The translations under genes and the position numbers were made by a program. The notes below the pieces were generated by a model. The model saw only the letters and a program-made list of their open reading frames with translations, searched no databases and was not told the origin of the DNA. Shown in pieces: positions 1-10,979 of a stretch of 64,000 bases of DNA. The stretch lies in contig NW_022985549.1 in NCBI RefSeq assembly GCF_010093815.1, forward strand, positions 2,748,804 to 2,812,803, written 5' to 3'. Position 1 is the first letter of the stretch. Each line of letters begins with the position of its first letter. The DNA is from Pseudovirgaria hyperparasitica (lineage: Eukaryota; Ascomycota; Dothideomycetes; Acrospermales; Acrospermaceae).

Positions 1-2925
1 CTAATAAGGAAGTACCTTATATAAACTTATTAGATATAGTAGAGGTTAAGTTTACATATACCTCCTTACTAATAGTTATAACTTACTAGTATAATTTACT
101 ATAGTATTATTAGAATATTAATATCTCCTTCTAAAAATTAAGGATGGGGTTTAGATATCTAAGCTAAGGTATCTCTAGAATTATATTCTATTAGCTAATA
201 TTAGCTATAATAAATTTATTAGATATCTACTATTTTATTATCTTCGAGTTATAAACTTCGTAATTTATTATAGCTTTACCTAAAGTTCTAACTTTATATC
301 TATTAACTATAATAGTTTAGCTAACTTTACCGAGATTATACGATAATCTATACTCCTTTATAAGAATTAATAAAATATAGTTATCTTCTATACTAGTATC
401 TATAAGGGCCTATATAGTTTTATTACTATTTACTATAGGTAATAATACTTTTAGTAATATTAGGTCTTTACTTACTAGAAGGCGCTATAGCTCCTTCTAA
501 GTATATATAATTTAGCTAAGAACGCGGTTAGATCTTATATACTAGCCTACTCTTTTTTCGGATTCTTATAGTTAGATAAAATATATTCTATTTCTCTATA
601 CTTATAGTAACGAAGTATACTATAATCCTACTATTTTATAATAGGCGTTATATTTAAGTCTATACCTTATCCTTTTCTATATTAAGAAGTACCGTCTCGA
701 TTATTTTAGTATTCTCTTAACGCGTTTCTACCCCGATTTACGCTCTTCTAGTACTAATTATAGTAAGGTTACTCTTAATCGAATGTATTTAATTAACCTC
801 GTTTCTAACCCGTATAGAGTTTATTGGTTTTACCTAGAGAGCCGCGTTCCTTAAGAATGCGGTAGTATTTATTACCTTTCTCCTCTAATTTATATAGATA
901 GTTAAAACTTAATAATACTATTTCTAGTCTTTTACGGATTAACGGAAGTAGTACTTCGCAAAACTAGAATATATAAATATTTTCCTATAGTATAGGGATA
1001 TTATTCTATAGGTTTTAGAGGTATTATAGTAGTTAAGTAGGTGTCTAGTTTGGTTATTATACCACGCTTCTTAACTTAGATAGTACCTTTCTTTTACGTT
1101 CTCTATCCGTTCCGAGAGTGTTTAATATAAATATAGCTAAATATTTCTAGGTTATTATAGATAGTAGCTATACTTCCTTCTATCTATCCTATTAATCGCG
1201 GGATTATAAGTCTAGGTATCGTTCTCTAAACGAAATATATTATACTTTAGTAGAAAAGAGTAGAGGGTTATTAAGGAAGTACTTTTCGTAGTCTCTCTTC
1301 TAGTCTTTCTACTCCTTTTAGTTCTTCTCTATAAATATAGTCGGGTCTTTAGATTTTAGTATACCTAGGGAAGGAGTAGAGTAAATTAGTAACGAAGCGG
1401 CCGGGTATATAGTAGATTATTATAACTCTAATAGTAGGTGAACTAATTCCGCCTAAATTAGTATAGGAAGTCGTCTATCTACTATTATTCGGCGTAGTTC
1501 TTTAAGAGACTTCTTAAGTTCTCGTCTCTTTATAAGGAGTTTCGTGCGTTCTACCTATTCTTTAAGGGTTTAAATCTCTTAAGTCTAATTCGCAACGTAT
1601 TCCTAAAGTTTAGCGATAGTTTATTATAATATCTCGCGTAGCTCTACCACGACTTATTATCCTACTTTATATTATTAGAAGTTACTCGGCGTCTCTACTA
1701 TTTCTTTATCTAAAAGCTCTATAATTCGGTCTAATATCTCTACTTCTTAGTTAGAAGCGGCTAGAATTAATACTAATTATAGAGGATCCCTATTATTTAA
1801 TATAGTATTACTTATCCCTATAGTAGATCGCGTCGACCTTCTTAGTTCTAGTTAGACTATCTTAACTATAGTACTATATAGAGAGTAATTCGAATATAAG
1901 AATAGGGTTATTAGATAGTAGTATAGTTAGATAGAATAATATAGTATATTCTATTATAGGACGAATTACTACTAAACCCTTTTAGTAGAAATCTAAGAGT
2001 ATATATATAAAGGGACGCCGATCTATCTAGTATATAACTATTTACCGCCCTTCACGCCACCTTCTAACCCTATTAGCTAAGGTATATATGGATTAGGTTA
2101 TGCCTAAGGCTAAGTCCTAATACCTTTAGTATTTATACTAGCTATTCTAACTATAGATATTTAATACTAACTTTAGTATAGAATCTAATTATTATATAAG
2201 CTACTAATTAGCCTATTTAAATATAGGAGAATCGCGCTATATATAATAGTACCCTTACTCTAGTTATTATACGCTATAGTATCTATAAGACTAAGGCTCT
2301 CTTATTATAGCGGGCTTTATATATAAAGGCCTTTATTATCTACTCTCGCGGTTAGTAATACCTTCTTTAGAATTAGTTATTATATATATACTTATATTAA
2401 ACCTAGGATTTAAGAATACTATACTATATAAATAGATATATTTATATCTATAATAGTATAAATAAATTTAAGATGTATATAGACTATATTAGTCTATATA
2501 GCTACTTTAATAATATATACTCTAACTATATATATACTAAAGTAACTACCCGCTATAGTAAGAATTATAAGATTAAGAATATAAAGAATCTCTTATATAA
2601 TAAGTTTACGTGCTATTTCTCTAATAGTCTACTATAGCTTTATCTATCTTTAGCTAGTAAGCGTATAGTAGATAGTCTTAGTAGCCCTCCTAGTATAAAA
2701 CGTATTATATAATCTTAGAAAAGAACTAGTTAGTATAGATTTCTAGGGAGATAGGTATTATATAATATATAAAAGTTATATTATAAATATATAGTAGTAG
2801 AAATTAAAGAAATCTATACTTAAATCCTATAGAAATCTTAAGCTAATAACTTTATCTAATTAATACTATTAGATCTAGAAGGGACTTCTATAGAAAATGG
2901 CTATAGAGACTTCTAACTTCTAACT
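1..2925. repeat. RIP-bleached AT-rich fossil repeat block
   Basis: The block is strongly AT-rich and nearly devoid of the dinucleotides CpA and TpG, while CpG is still present and TpA is in great excess. Many consecutive 60-base lines contain no CA or TG at all. That is the product of repeat-induced point mutation, the fungal process that turns CpA into TpA in duplicated DNA. No open frame of useful length survives, so this is a thoroughly broken fossil, most probably one or more transposable elements. The family could not be identified, and no terminal repeats are visible because the left end is cut by the window. Composition changes abruptly to ordinary sequence near 2925-2960. Confidence 0.85.
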
Positions 2926-3126
2926 TTGACTTCTGACTTTTGAGTTTTAGAAGTGTGGCCCGCTGACACATACCGTCCGCGGTAATCAGGCTAATCTACT
3001 CGCTACGACAGCTGAGTTTCGTGCGGCCTGGTCTGCAAGCCACACTGCGGGGTTCTTGATCTCTAGTAGAAACAGCTTTGTATCTTCACTTTTCTCCAAA
3101 AGCTGCGACGGAGTCTTTATCATATC

Positions 3127-4698
3127 ATGTTTGGTATGCAACGGGAGGCAATTCTTCGCAGAAGCCATTGGCAGCCTGGTCACAAGCTATTAGCATATAT
3201 CGAGGCTACCCAGCATCGATCTGAACAGGCACTTCCACCAAGTCTGCTCCGCGACTATCTAGAAGATGAAAATGTGTCGGCTTGGCTCAGTGGGCAAGAG
3301 CTGTCTGCAGATATAGAAGGAACTGCGGTCGATGTGGATGCTACGATACGTCTACTTGTGTCAGAGCAACCAACGTGGCATCAAACAATAACGTCCTTTG
3401 GTATGAGCAAAGTCTCTTATCTGCAAGTTGAAAGGGCTTTTCAGATCCCAGAAGAGGCCCTTTCATGTTTCGAAACTACCCGAGGAAGACACACTTGCCA
3501 TTTCGACTACGACGCAGATGGGCGCACTGTGGAATCTATAGGTATGCAGAGCTTGGTTTTTTCCAAGAAAATGTATTTATGAGAAACAGCCATCACCGTA
3601 TCTTTTGCACCAATGTTCCAACTGGGTAACTTCAGTCTTGCGCTCAGATCTTATTGCAAGACTGGGAGAACGAGAGCCCTTCTACATGGTTCAAGTGTCA
3701 TAGAAGCGAGAAACAAGGTTACGAATGAGGCGTCTACACCTCATATAGACTCCATACAGTGTTTCATCTCTCAAGCTGGACATCTCTTCAATCACCCTCT
3801 CTTAATTCCAGTAGCCATGATGGAAGAACGCATCCGCCGCATGAGCTACCATCAAAGATTTGACTTGGGTCAACGTTTGCATCAAATAGAGGCTACTTTG
3901 GGCGTCACAAAGGCTGGCCGGAGGTTGCATCACAGCAAAGGCCTAGGGCCCGAGGGACTCATTGAAAGCGACCTTAAGCGAGCAGAGCTTACTGTCAAGT
4001 TGAGTACAGCAATCACTGATGCCATTGGATTTACAAATACAATAAAATGCGACGCTCGTTTTATACAGTTCCTGCTGGACACCAACTTCCAGCTACTCAG
4101 AGAGGGACTGGTAGATGCAAGGCTACACAGAGACATGAAGGCGATTGTGTATGATCTGAAATGCGAATATGAATCAATAACGGAATACCAGCAAAGCCTA
4201 ACAGCCAGATTACAGCTTCAGTTGAACGTGGTTAGTTTCTATTTAGTAAAATCTTTTACGGTCGGCTCACGTGCGTAGATGTACTCCTTCATCGCTCAAG
4301 CCGATTCTTCTTTGTCTGTAGCCCAAGCAAAGCTATCCTCTGACGTAGCAGCGCTCAATTTCAACGTCGCTGCAGATGCAGGCCTAGATGCTGCTGCCAT
4401 GAAAGCACTAGCTTTTGTTACCACTTTATTTCTACCTTCCACTTTTGTGGCTTCCATGTTTAGCATGTCCATGTTCAATTGGCAAGCGGTCACATCTTCT
4501 GGTACAGGTGAGCAAGTGGCAACGAGAGTTATTGTTCCCCAGTTTTGGATATATTGGGCGGTCAGCGTCCCCTTGACGGTCGGAGTGCTGGTGGTATGGC
4601 GATTTTGGTGGTATAATCAGAAGAAGAAATACGCTAAGAAATACACCCCAACTTGGGGTACAAGTGATCCAGGGCTAGGAAATAGTCACGATGCTTGA
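3127..4698 (+). pseudogene. CorA-like Mg2+ transporter-family protein, frame-broken
   Basis: The fungal CorA-like family has a long soluble N-terminal part and two C-terminal membrane helices and is expected to act in divalent-cation transport. Family features seen: ETTRGRHTCHFDYD about residues 115-128 of the first frame, an EERIRR-x-SY-x-QR-x-DLGQRLH block near 3830-3885, and, after a 48-nt intron (4231-4278), a C-terminus with AMKALAF, FLPSTFVASMFSM-x-MFNW and a second helix FWIYWAVSVPLTVGVLVVW. The bacterial GMN motif is absent, as is usual in this fungal branch. Between about 3540 and 3705 the family-like sequence passes from frame 1 to frame 3 to frame 2 and back to frame 1, so at least two indels are implied. 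A 162-nt intron (3542-3703) would also restore an open frame, but it would delete conserved-looking coding sequence (YAELGFFQENVF). A pseudogene next to the RIP block is preferred; assembly error is the alternative. Confidence 0.7.
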
Positions 4699-5137
4699 GA
4701 GAATATCATAGATGCATAGCTGGGTACGACGGTCAATGGTCGCCAAGACAGGCACGGTTGAGCATTGCAGAGGCAAAAGCGAACGGTCTATTTGGGGTTC
4801 GCGAACAGCATATAATTCGGTATATAACACAGAATCTCCTTGTTTATTTCTGATCTAAACTCGATTCGGAACATAATTAACCATGTGAGAAGTGGACAAT
4901 GCTTTCACTGTCACCTCTTACGGTAGCATTAAATCCACATTTTCCATCCAACGCTCTTACACAATATCTGAGCACAGATTACCTTGACATAATTTTGAAC
5001 AACGTGGTAAGATACCAGCTTATCAACTGTGTGTTGACATGGGTAACATAACAGCAGCATTATTATCTCTAAGGCGGCGTCCCTACCCCTAAATCACCAT
5101 CTGCAAACGGCTCGACCACGAACCGCGCAGAGCACCA
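4699..5137. other. Intergenic, nothing recognised
   Basis: Ordinary-composition DNA downstream of the CorA-like gene. I see no coding frame, RNA gene or repeat that I can support. Confidence 0.5.
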
Positions 5138-5485
5138 CTATTGCAGCTGTAGGCTTGTTGCTTTCTTCTTGTTGTCAGAAAACGATGCCTTTGAGTTTAT
5201 GGGATCAGCAGTGGCTTCATCTGGAAGGAGCTCAAAGAATATGTCAATGTGGCCACAGATATCCGACCATTGAAGATGAATTGGCTCATCAGAAAAGCGA
5301 CCAATCGCAGGTTGGCAAATATCTTCACATGCGGTCCGCATCCATGGTATGATATCTAGGAGGAGGATCCCATTCATCTCTGAGGCTGCAAAGCTCGGCG
5401 CAGGAGAACAATGACGATGTCCATAGGTTGGGGAAAGATCTGAAAGCTTGCTATAGGGCAGTATTATGATCAGGGCTATCCTTCA
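5138..5485 (-). other. Coding-like fragment, unknown protein
   Basis: A minus-strand frame open from about 5485 down to a stop at 5138, with its first ATG at 5377. From that ATG it encodes 79 residues beginning MNGILLLDIIPWMRTACED, with a balanced, soluble-protein-like composition. The frame runs open about 35 codons upstream of the ATG and is then bounded by a stop, so it may be an exon or the tail of a decayed gene. I do not recognise the family. There is no signal peptide or membrane segment. It lies convergent to the CorA-like gene. The call rests only on residue composition and open length and is weak. Confidence 0.25.
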
Positions 5486-6626
5486 AAATTCATCACTAGC
5501 CTTGCTAAACAGGAGTATATTAGATCTCAAGGGTGGCCGTCCTGCTTAAGACTTAAAAATTCTACACCGTACATTATCAACGCCGAGCCATGGGCTTTGA
5601 CTGATACAAGACAATTCGGTTTTAGACTACAACAAAGCATTTCTCAGAACTGATGAACGATGGCTTTTTGAACCATAAAGCGGATTGCAGTGACTGCTAG
5701 CTCGAGTATACTTGTCTCCGGTCCTATCGTGGCGACCCTTGTTCTCGAATCATGCAGTAGGTTGTAAAATTCGATGCGCAAAGTCTAGATTAGTTGAGCC
5801 TTTTTGTGGAATATAAAGCGTATTATCTCTTGGTTGGTGGCTTCCTTTCCGACGCGGCAACCAAGTTTTGGACCTTAATCCATTGTATAACCTGATACAC
5901 ACCTGCTGGTCCATGAGTCGCCGTATATGCATCTACGCTTCTTAGCTGAGGATCCTCCTAGGAGGCCAACTCTGTGTTCGTCTGGCGACGTTGTCAAGCA
6001 CCCCTTTGATGCGTCCCAGGGTGCGGCGCTTTTCTTGATAGCTGGCTGCGAGTCCTTGAAGTTTCGCAAGTTTACATAACTGATAGCACGTAAGCTTTTC
6101 TTTATTGCCTGTCCCATATTGCTCAGCTGATTGTGGCCAGGGCCCCCAGATCGGTAGCAGAACATTGTCAAACAGAATTCCTGTCTCCAATCAGTGGCTT
6201 GCGATGTTTCGTATACAATAAATGCTGCACGTCAGGTATTAAAATTACTTTTTGGCATCGTTGCAGATACTTATCATCAGTTCTTGTCAACAATCAAGGT
6301 ATAATGAGACATTCTTGGAGCACCCTGAAAGATCCCATTTTTAAGCCGTGTCGAATCAGATCAGTGCGCTTCTGCAACACGATGCGGCTTTATCCAATGG
6401 GAACCTGTACTTCAAGGACTTCGAGGAGTGTCTCAACAACGAAAGACCAATTCACGGTCTAGATTGTCATCTCTGAGGTGTCACTGGAGCTCGCTCTCAA
6501 GTATGCTCATGACGAGACTCCATGTATGTTTTCTCGACAGGACCCATGACAGTATTCACTCACATCCACTGTAATCAATTACAGTAATACCCATCCTGGT
6601 ATTTCTTTTCAGAAGCTGGAGTAGGT
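5486..6626. other. Gene-poor stretch with overlapping short open frames
   Basis: Two overlapping minus-strand frames around 5875-6190 have somewhat protein-like composition (for example ILFDNVLLPIWGPWPQ in one), but neither has a start, family resemblance or continuation that I can defend. Nothing else is recognised here. Confidence 0.3.
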
Positions 6627-7107
6627 TCAAGAAAGGACCGCAGAGGTAAGTGAGCGAGCTATCTGACCCATCCTTTGTAGGAGAATGCATGACAGTTGCT
6701 TGGGCTCGGTCCAGACTGTCCAGCACTGGCTCGATAGTCTTGAAACACTCGAGGAGAACGTGGTGATATTATTCTTGAGACCATGGTACTCATCCTCCAC
6801 CATACGAGCTCTCGCGATATTTGTGTCATCTTCAGCAAGAGTCTACTCAACAGAAACCTAGCGAGATTGGCGACTAGTGTGACCGTACCGATGTAAACGC
6901 GAGTGAAACGATGCGCAGTGGTTCAATCAGGTCAACGTACAATGCGAGCATCATACAGCGATAGCAAAAAACCTCAACTACTTCCCGATTGATACGCAAT
7001 CTGGCACGCTTAGACTTGAGAACACCACTGCGAACAAGGGAGCTATGGATGTCAGCGTCTAGGCCGATCAGATCCATGCTGGTGGCCATAGCTCCTGCAA
7101 GCTTCAT
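6627..7107 (-). CDS. Uncharacterised spliced gene, 144 aa
   Basis: Model: complement(6889..7107) joined to complement(6627..6842), with a 46-nt intron (donor GTACGG, acceptor GAGTAG) that keeps phase 0. Exon 1 gives a helix-like sequence with NREVVEVFCYRCMMLALYVDLIEPL; exon 2 opens TLAEDDTNIARARMVEDEYHGL. Both exons read like a genuine soluble, mainly helical protein: charged and hydrophobic residues alternate, with few low-complexity runs, and the other frames look random. The start at 7107 (MKLAGAM...) is the first ATG in frame; an exon further upstream is possible. I do not recognise the family. It may be a surviving fragment of a longer decayed gene, as nearby sequence also looks degraded. 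Function unknown. Confidence 0.35.
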
Positions 7108-8726
7108 GGTGGAGAGGTGAACGACCCAGCTCGAGAGCAGTGGTGCTCGTACTTTTTATGAGCGGCAACATGAACCTTGTTTGTGCTTTGGTTCGGAGGA
7201 AGAGGTTGGGTGATGCGATTTCCATATGCCTAATCAAAATAACGAGTGAAGAAGCTTCGACTTCTCTTTTTGTGATAGATTACAATATTTTGCTGATAAT
7301 GGCTCAGCAGGCAGAAAACCTTCGGAGTGAAATATACCTTTTCATTGTATGCAAATACATAATGGCTATTTATAAGTTTGAGACAGGCCTTACAGTGCCA
7401 CAGCAGCAGCTAAGGTGTCAGGCAGGTACCGCGGCCCGGCTGGCCTTTCGCTGACCACACTGAACACGATTCAATTTAGCATAAACCGACCAAAAAACCC
7501 GCAAGACGTAATGATATGTTCATTCAGAGTCAAGACTGCGAGAAGGAGCTATAATGAGAGCTAGCAGTAGAGAGCTCACCGCTGTACTTGCCATGAAGCG
7601 TCCCTTTGATGGCTGCAGTGCAGCGAGCTAAGCGATTCGGCGCCTCCCTCGAGACTTCAGCTAGAGGACCGAACTGAACTAGGCGCAGTCAGCATGATTT
7701 TCCATTTCCAGGGGTACGTGAACTTTACAATCGTATTCTGCAACGCCGTGTCAGCAGAACCAGAAGTATGTTTCCGAAGTCAGGGTCGTCCATCGAATTA
7801 CACATTTTGCAGATATGACTACAGAACATATCTTAAATCTTTCTGTCTGTCGAAGTTGACTTAGAACACCAGTACCCCACTAATTAGACTCGCGCGATCA
7901 GCGTCGTGAGGTGGGCCGGGGTCTTCACTCGGCAGGGGCCTACCCGTTGCTTTGCGGGCTTAGCCTACCCCGCCGTTCTGAAAGCGCTTGAAGACGTCTG
8001 ACGGTCGAAACAGACAGGATTGGCTGTCGTCGTGCGGATCCATTCAATTTGTGAGAGGCGTCTCACAAGCTTACACGGGAAGATGCTGATTCCGTGAGTT
8101 GGGCCATGTGCTCTTTCAGATCGGTCCGCTTCTTCGATCGTGATAATACTAATTTCGAATTAAACTCATTCCTTGTTTTCAAACTTGCCAGGCTCCTTCT
8201 AGAATGCAACTCGAGTTATGAAGTAATGGAAAGCAAAGCGTCGTCAGTAATCTGGGCTTGATTTCTCTGCCGTAAGACTCTGACCATGCATGCCCAGGCG
8301 TCTCTTCAAACACAACTGCGGCGTATGAGATTACCGTCAGACTGCGGTACTGGCTACTCAGAAACGAATCAGACAGCGAGCGATGGGTAACAGCGGGACT
8401 AGCGCTACTTGGTGTGATAGAAAGCGTCTCGAATACACAGCCTCCTTAGGCCGTGTACTCCTAGTCGGTTTCGCTTCGATCCGAAGAACAAGGGCGGTCG
8501 AGTTGTTGCTTCTTTTCGTTGGCTGAAAGTAGCTGAGGAGAAGATAGATGATGACAGCGAGACATCGTCCTTAAGTAGCTGTGCCTTCCCACATGTCCCA
8601 CTCAATTATCGTTCTTCTCAAACTTGCTCAATTGTGCTCGACCCATCAATACTAGATCTACTCAGTATCAGCTAGTCAATTGACCAATCATCAGCCTCAC
8701 AGCCTTACCAGAATATATCTCCCAAC
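7108..8726. other. Intergenic, nothing recognised
   Basis: No frame with family resemblance. The last ~100 bases (from about 8610) are pyrimidine- and CAA-rich, as expected of the 5' UTR of the downstream secreted-protein gene. I see no TATA element that I would defend. Confidence 0.5.
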
Positions 8727-9463
8727 ATGAAGTACGCTTACGCCATCGCTGCTGCTGTACCAGTCGTCCTCGCTGAACTCCACGACGTCACTGTTGGTGA
8801 TGATCGGCAGCTTCAGTTCGACCCTCAAGTTGTGACTGCGGCAGTGGGTGATCAAGTCCGCTTTACGTTCTACCCAGATCACGACGTAGCTCAAGGCGCC
8901 TTTTCGAGCCCTTGCACACCTAGCGATGGTGGCTTCTACAGTGGCAGATTGAACTTCACGGACAATACAAACCTCGATGCAGAGGCTACGCAGCAGTTCA
9001 CCATTGACGTGACCAACACGGACCCAATCTGGTATTACTGCACGACTGCGCAACATTGCCAGAGTGGCATGGTTGGCGGAATCAATATCCCGTATGAACC
9101 ACTTTTGTATGCTCTGCATCACATGATTGACAGATTGATAGATCAGACGGTGATAACACCATCGACGCGTACTCTTCGGCAGCTGCGACAGCACCAAGAA
9201 ATGTACGACCCGAGGGAGCGATGGTAGCTGGCGGCATGTTGTCTGACAACGACGAGGCAGACAATCCGTCAGTAACACCTAGCCCATCAGCTATACCCAG
9301 CCCATCAGAAATGCCTACTCCTGCAGCCTCAGGCTCAGGCACCCCGAGTGGAACAGAGGCAGCGCCAAGCGCGACTTCAAATGCGGCCACTGCTGCCAAT
9401 GGGCAGGTTGGAACGTCAACCTTCCTTGCACTGTTTGCCGGTGTCGTTGCGTGGTTTTTGTAG
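8727..9463 (+). CDS. GPI-anchored cupredoxin (extracellular serine-rich type)
   Basis: Model: 8727..9091 joined to 9142..9463 (228 aa). The 50-nt intron (GTATGA...GATAG) splits a proline codon; reading through it stops in a few dozen codons. Residues 1-16 are a signal peptide (MKYAYAIAAAVPVVLA). Residues 18-122 form a plastocyanin-like cupredoxin fold: candidate copper ligands are H52, C105, H110 and M115 in the spacing C-x4-H-x4-M, so all type-1 copper positions appear present. After the intron comes a Ser/Thr/Pro/Ala-rich linker (PSPSAIPSPSEMPTP) and a hydrophobic tail ending FLALFAGVVAWFL, typical of a GPI-anchor signal. It is thus a cell-wall or plasma-membrane-tethered extracellular protein. 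Fungal members are linked to wall structure or stress; the precise role is unknown. Whether copper is bound is inferred from the residues only. Confidence 0.85.
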
Positions 9464-10477
9464 AGCGTAAGATGCCCAACGGGGTTATAGAAGCTGGGGT
9501 ATTATACACCGAAACCGCGGGACTTTGGAGGTATTATATTTGCCGGAGAGCCGCAGGGGACGGTACGACTCGGCACGATATACCGGAGCCATGGTCACCG
9601 GTGTATCGGAACGGAGTACAAGTTCTTTTGCGCAGTAAAGAGACCTGTCTATATCGTTTTGGTACACGACAATGACAATCAATAAAGTATTTCCATCCCA
9701 TTACAGTGGATGGGCTAGCTAGTGCTCACGCTGCTTCGTAATTCTTCAGCGATCCGTGGCGAACCAGATCATGGCAGTGCAAGACTTCGTCATGATACCT
9801 GCAAGTCACCAGCTCAGGCCACGGAGAATTCGCTCATGGCGGCAGTCCGATGTGACTTCGCGTTACGTGTAACCCTCCAGCCGTGGCAATCAATAAAGCG
9901 CCGGCCGCCTAGCAACCCAAAAATAGCGCTGTCAACGTCGATCTCCCCTTACAAACTGTGGGGTGCCTTGGCGGCCTGGCAACGTCAACCTCTCAAGATT
10001 CTCACGTGGACTCCGATGACCCAACTGAGCCGTTCTCCTCAGCCTCCTTGCAACGGCTATCGACGACGCACATGGATCGCACTTGACCATCCCTAATGCT
10101 TCTAATGGCGCGGTCTGGTAGCGGAGTCTCACGACGCAAACCTGTTAAGCTGCGACATCCAATAATTTATGACGTATGACACACCTACTAGGCAAGGCTT
10201 CTGCGTGGGTGAACCTTACCTAAGGTTGCCGTATTGGGTGTCTCTGGTCTTGGTCGTTTGTTTTGGTGGATATTCTAACAGCTGATGCTTTCGAGAGCAC
10301 GGAAATGAAGCACAAGGAAGGAGGTACTGTAGTGATATATAAAGCTGTGGTCCTTCATCGTGAAATATATCTCATCATCAACAAACTCTGCAATCAATCA
10401 TCCATCATCACTACAGCACCTCTCAGAAAACACAATACACACCTAGTCATCATCCCAACTACCGCCCAAACATCAGA
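9464..10477. other. Intergenic with downstream promoter
   Basis: No supportable coding frame. A 125-codon plus-strand frame at 9722-10096 has random-looking composition. The right third is the promoter and CA/TC-rich 5' UTR of the cerato-platanin gene. Confidence 0.5.
10336..10343 (+). promoter_or_regulatory. TATA box of cerato-platanin gene
   Basis: A TATATAAA element lies 135 bases upstream of the start codon at 10478, followed by a CA/TC-rich leader (CATCATCAACAAACTC...) of the kind seen in strongly expressed fungal secreted-protein genes. Assignment as core promoter is by sequence and position only. Confidence 0.55.
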
Positions 10478-10979
10478 ATGCAGTTCTCTCTCGTATCCGT
10501 CCTCGCCCTCGCGGCTTCTGCCACCGCTGTCTCCGTCTCCTTCGACAATGTCTACGACTCCTCCTCCACACCTCTTGCCAACACTCAATGTTCCGACGGC
10601 GCAAATGGTCTCATCACACGCTACGGCTGGACGACTCTCGGCCAAGTACCTAAATTCCCCAACGTGGGTGGTGCAGGACCGGTGCAAAGCTGGAACTCGG
10701 CTAACGTGAGTATCCTTCACCCATCTCTCTCCTCTCCCTCTGCTCTCGTCATGGATATATGCTTGGAGAAATGCTGATGTTTTTTGACAGTGCGGCAAAT
10801 GCTACAAACTCACTTACGGCTCTCAAAGCGTGAACGTCCTCGCTGTAGACGGCACGACCGACGGCAGCTTCAATATTGCGCAAGCCGCGATGAACACGTT
10901 GACGAATGGGCAGGCGGCACAACTTGGGAGAGTCGAGGCTGGCGTCGAGGAGGTTGCAGCCGGTGAATGTGGGTTGTAG
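10478..10979 (+). CDS. Cerato-platanin family secreted protein
   Basis: Model: 10478..10705 joined to 10791..10979 (138 aa), with an 85-nt intron (GTGAGT...TTTTTGACAG). Residues 1-17 are a signal peptide. The mature part begins VSVSFDNVYDSSSTPL and contains the family hallmark CSDGANGL near residue 38 and exactly four cysteines (C38, C77, C80, C136), the conserved pair of disulfides. About 120 mature residues is the normal size. Cerato-platanins are small, abundantly secreted, wall-associated proteins with an expansin-like double-psi beta-barrel; they bind chitin oligomers, lower surface polarity and in plant-associated fungi elicit defence. A TATA box lies 135 bp upstream. The intron falls just before the CGKCYKLTYG segment. 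No truncation is seen. Identification is firm; the biological role in this fungus is inference. Confidence 0.95.

Noticed and set aside
10080-10240. Segment loosely resembling a 5S rRNA (CTACTAGG ... GTGGGTGA)
   Set aside because: Pairing of the stems does not hold and the internal promoter boxes are not recognisable.
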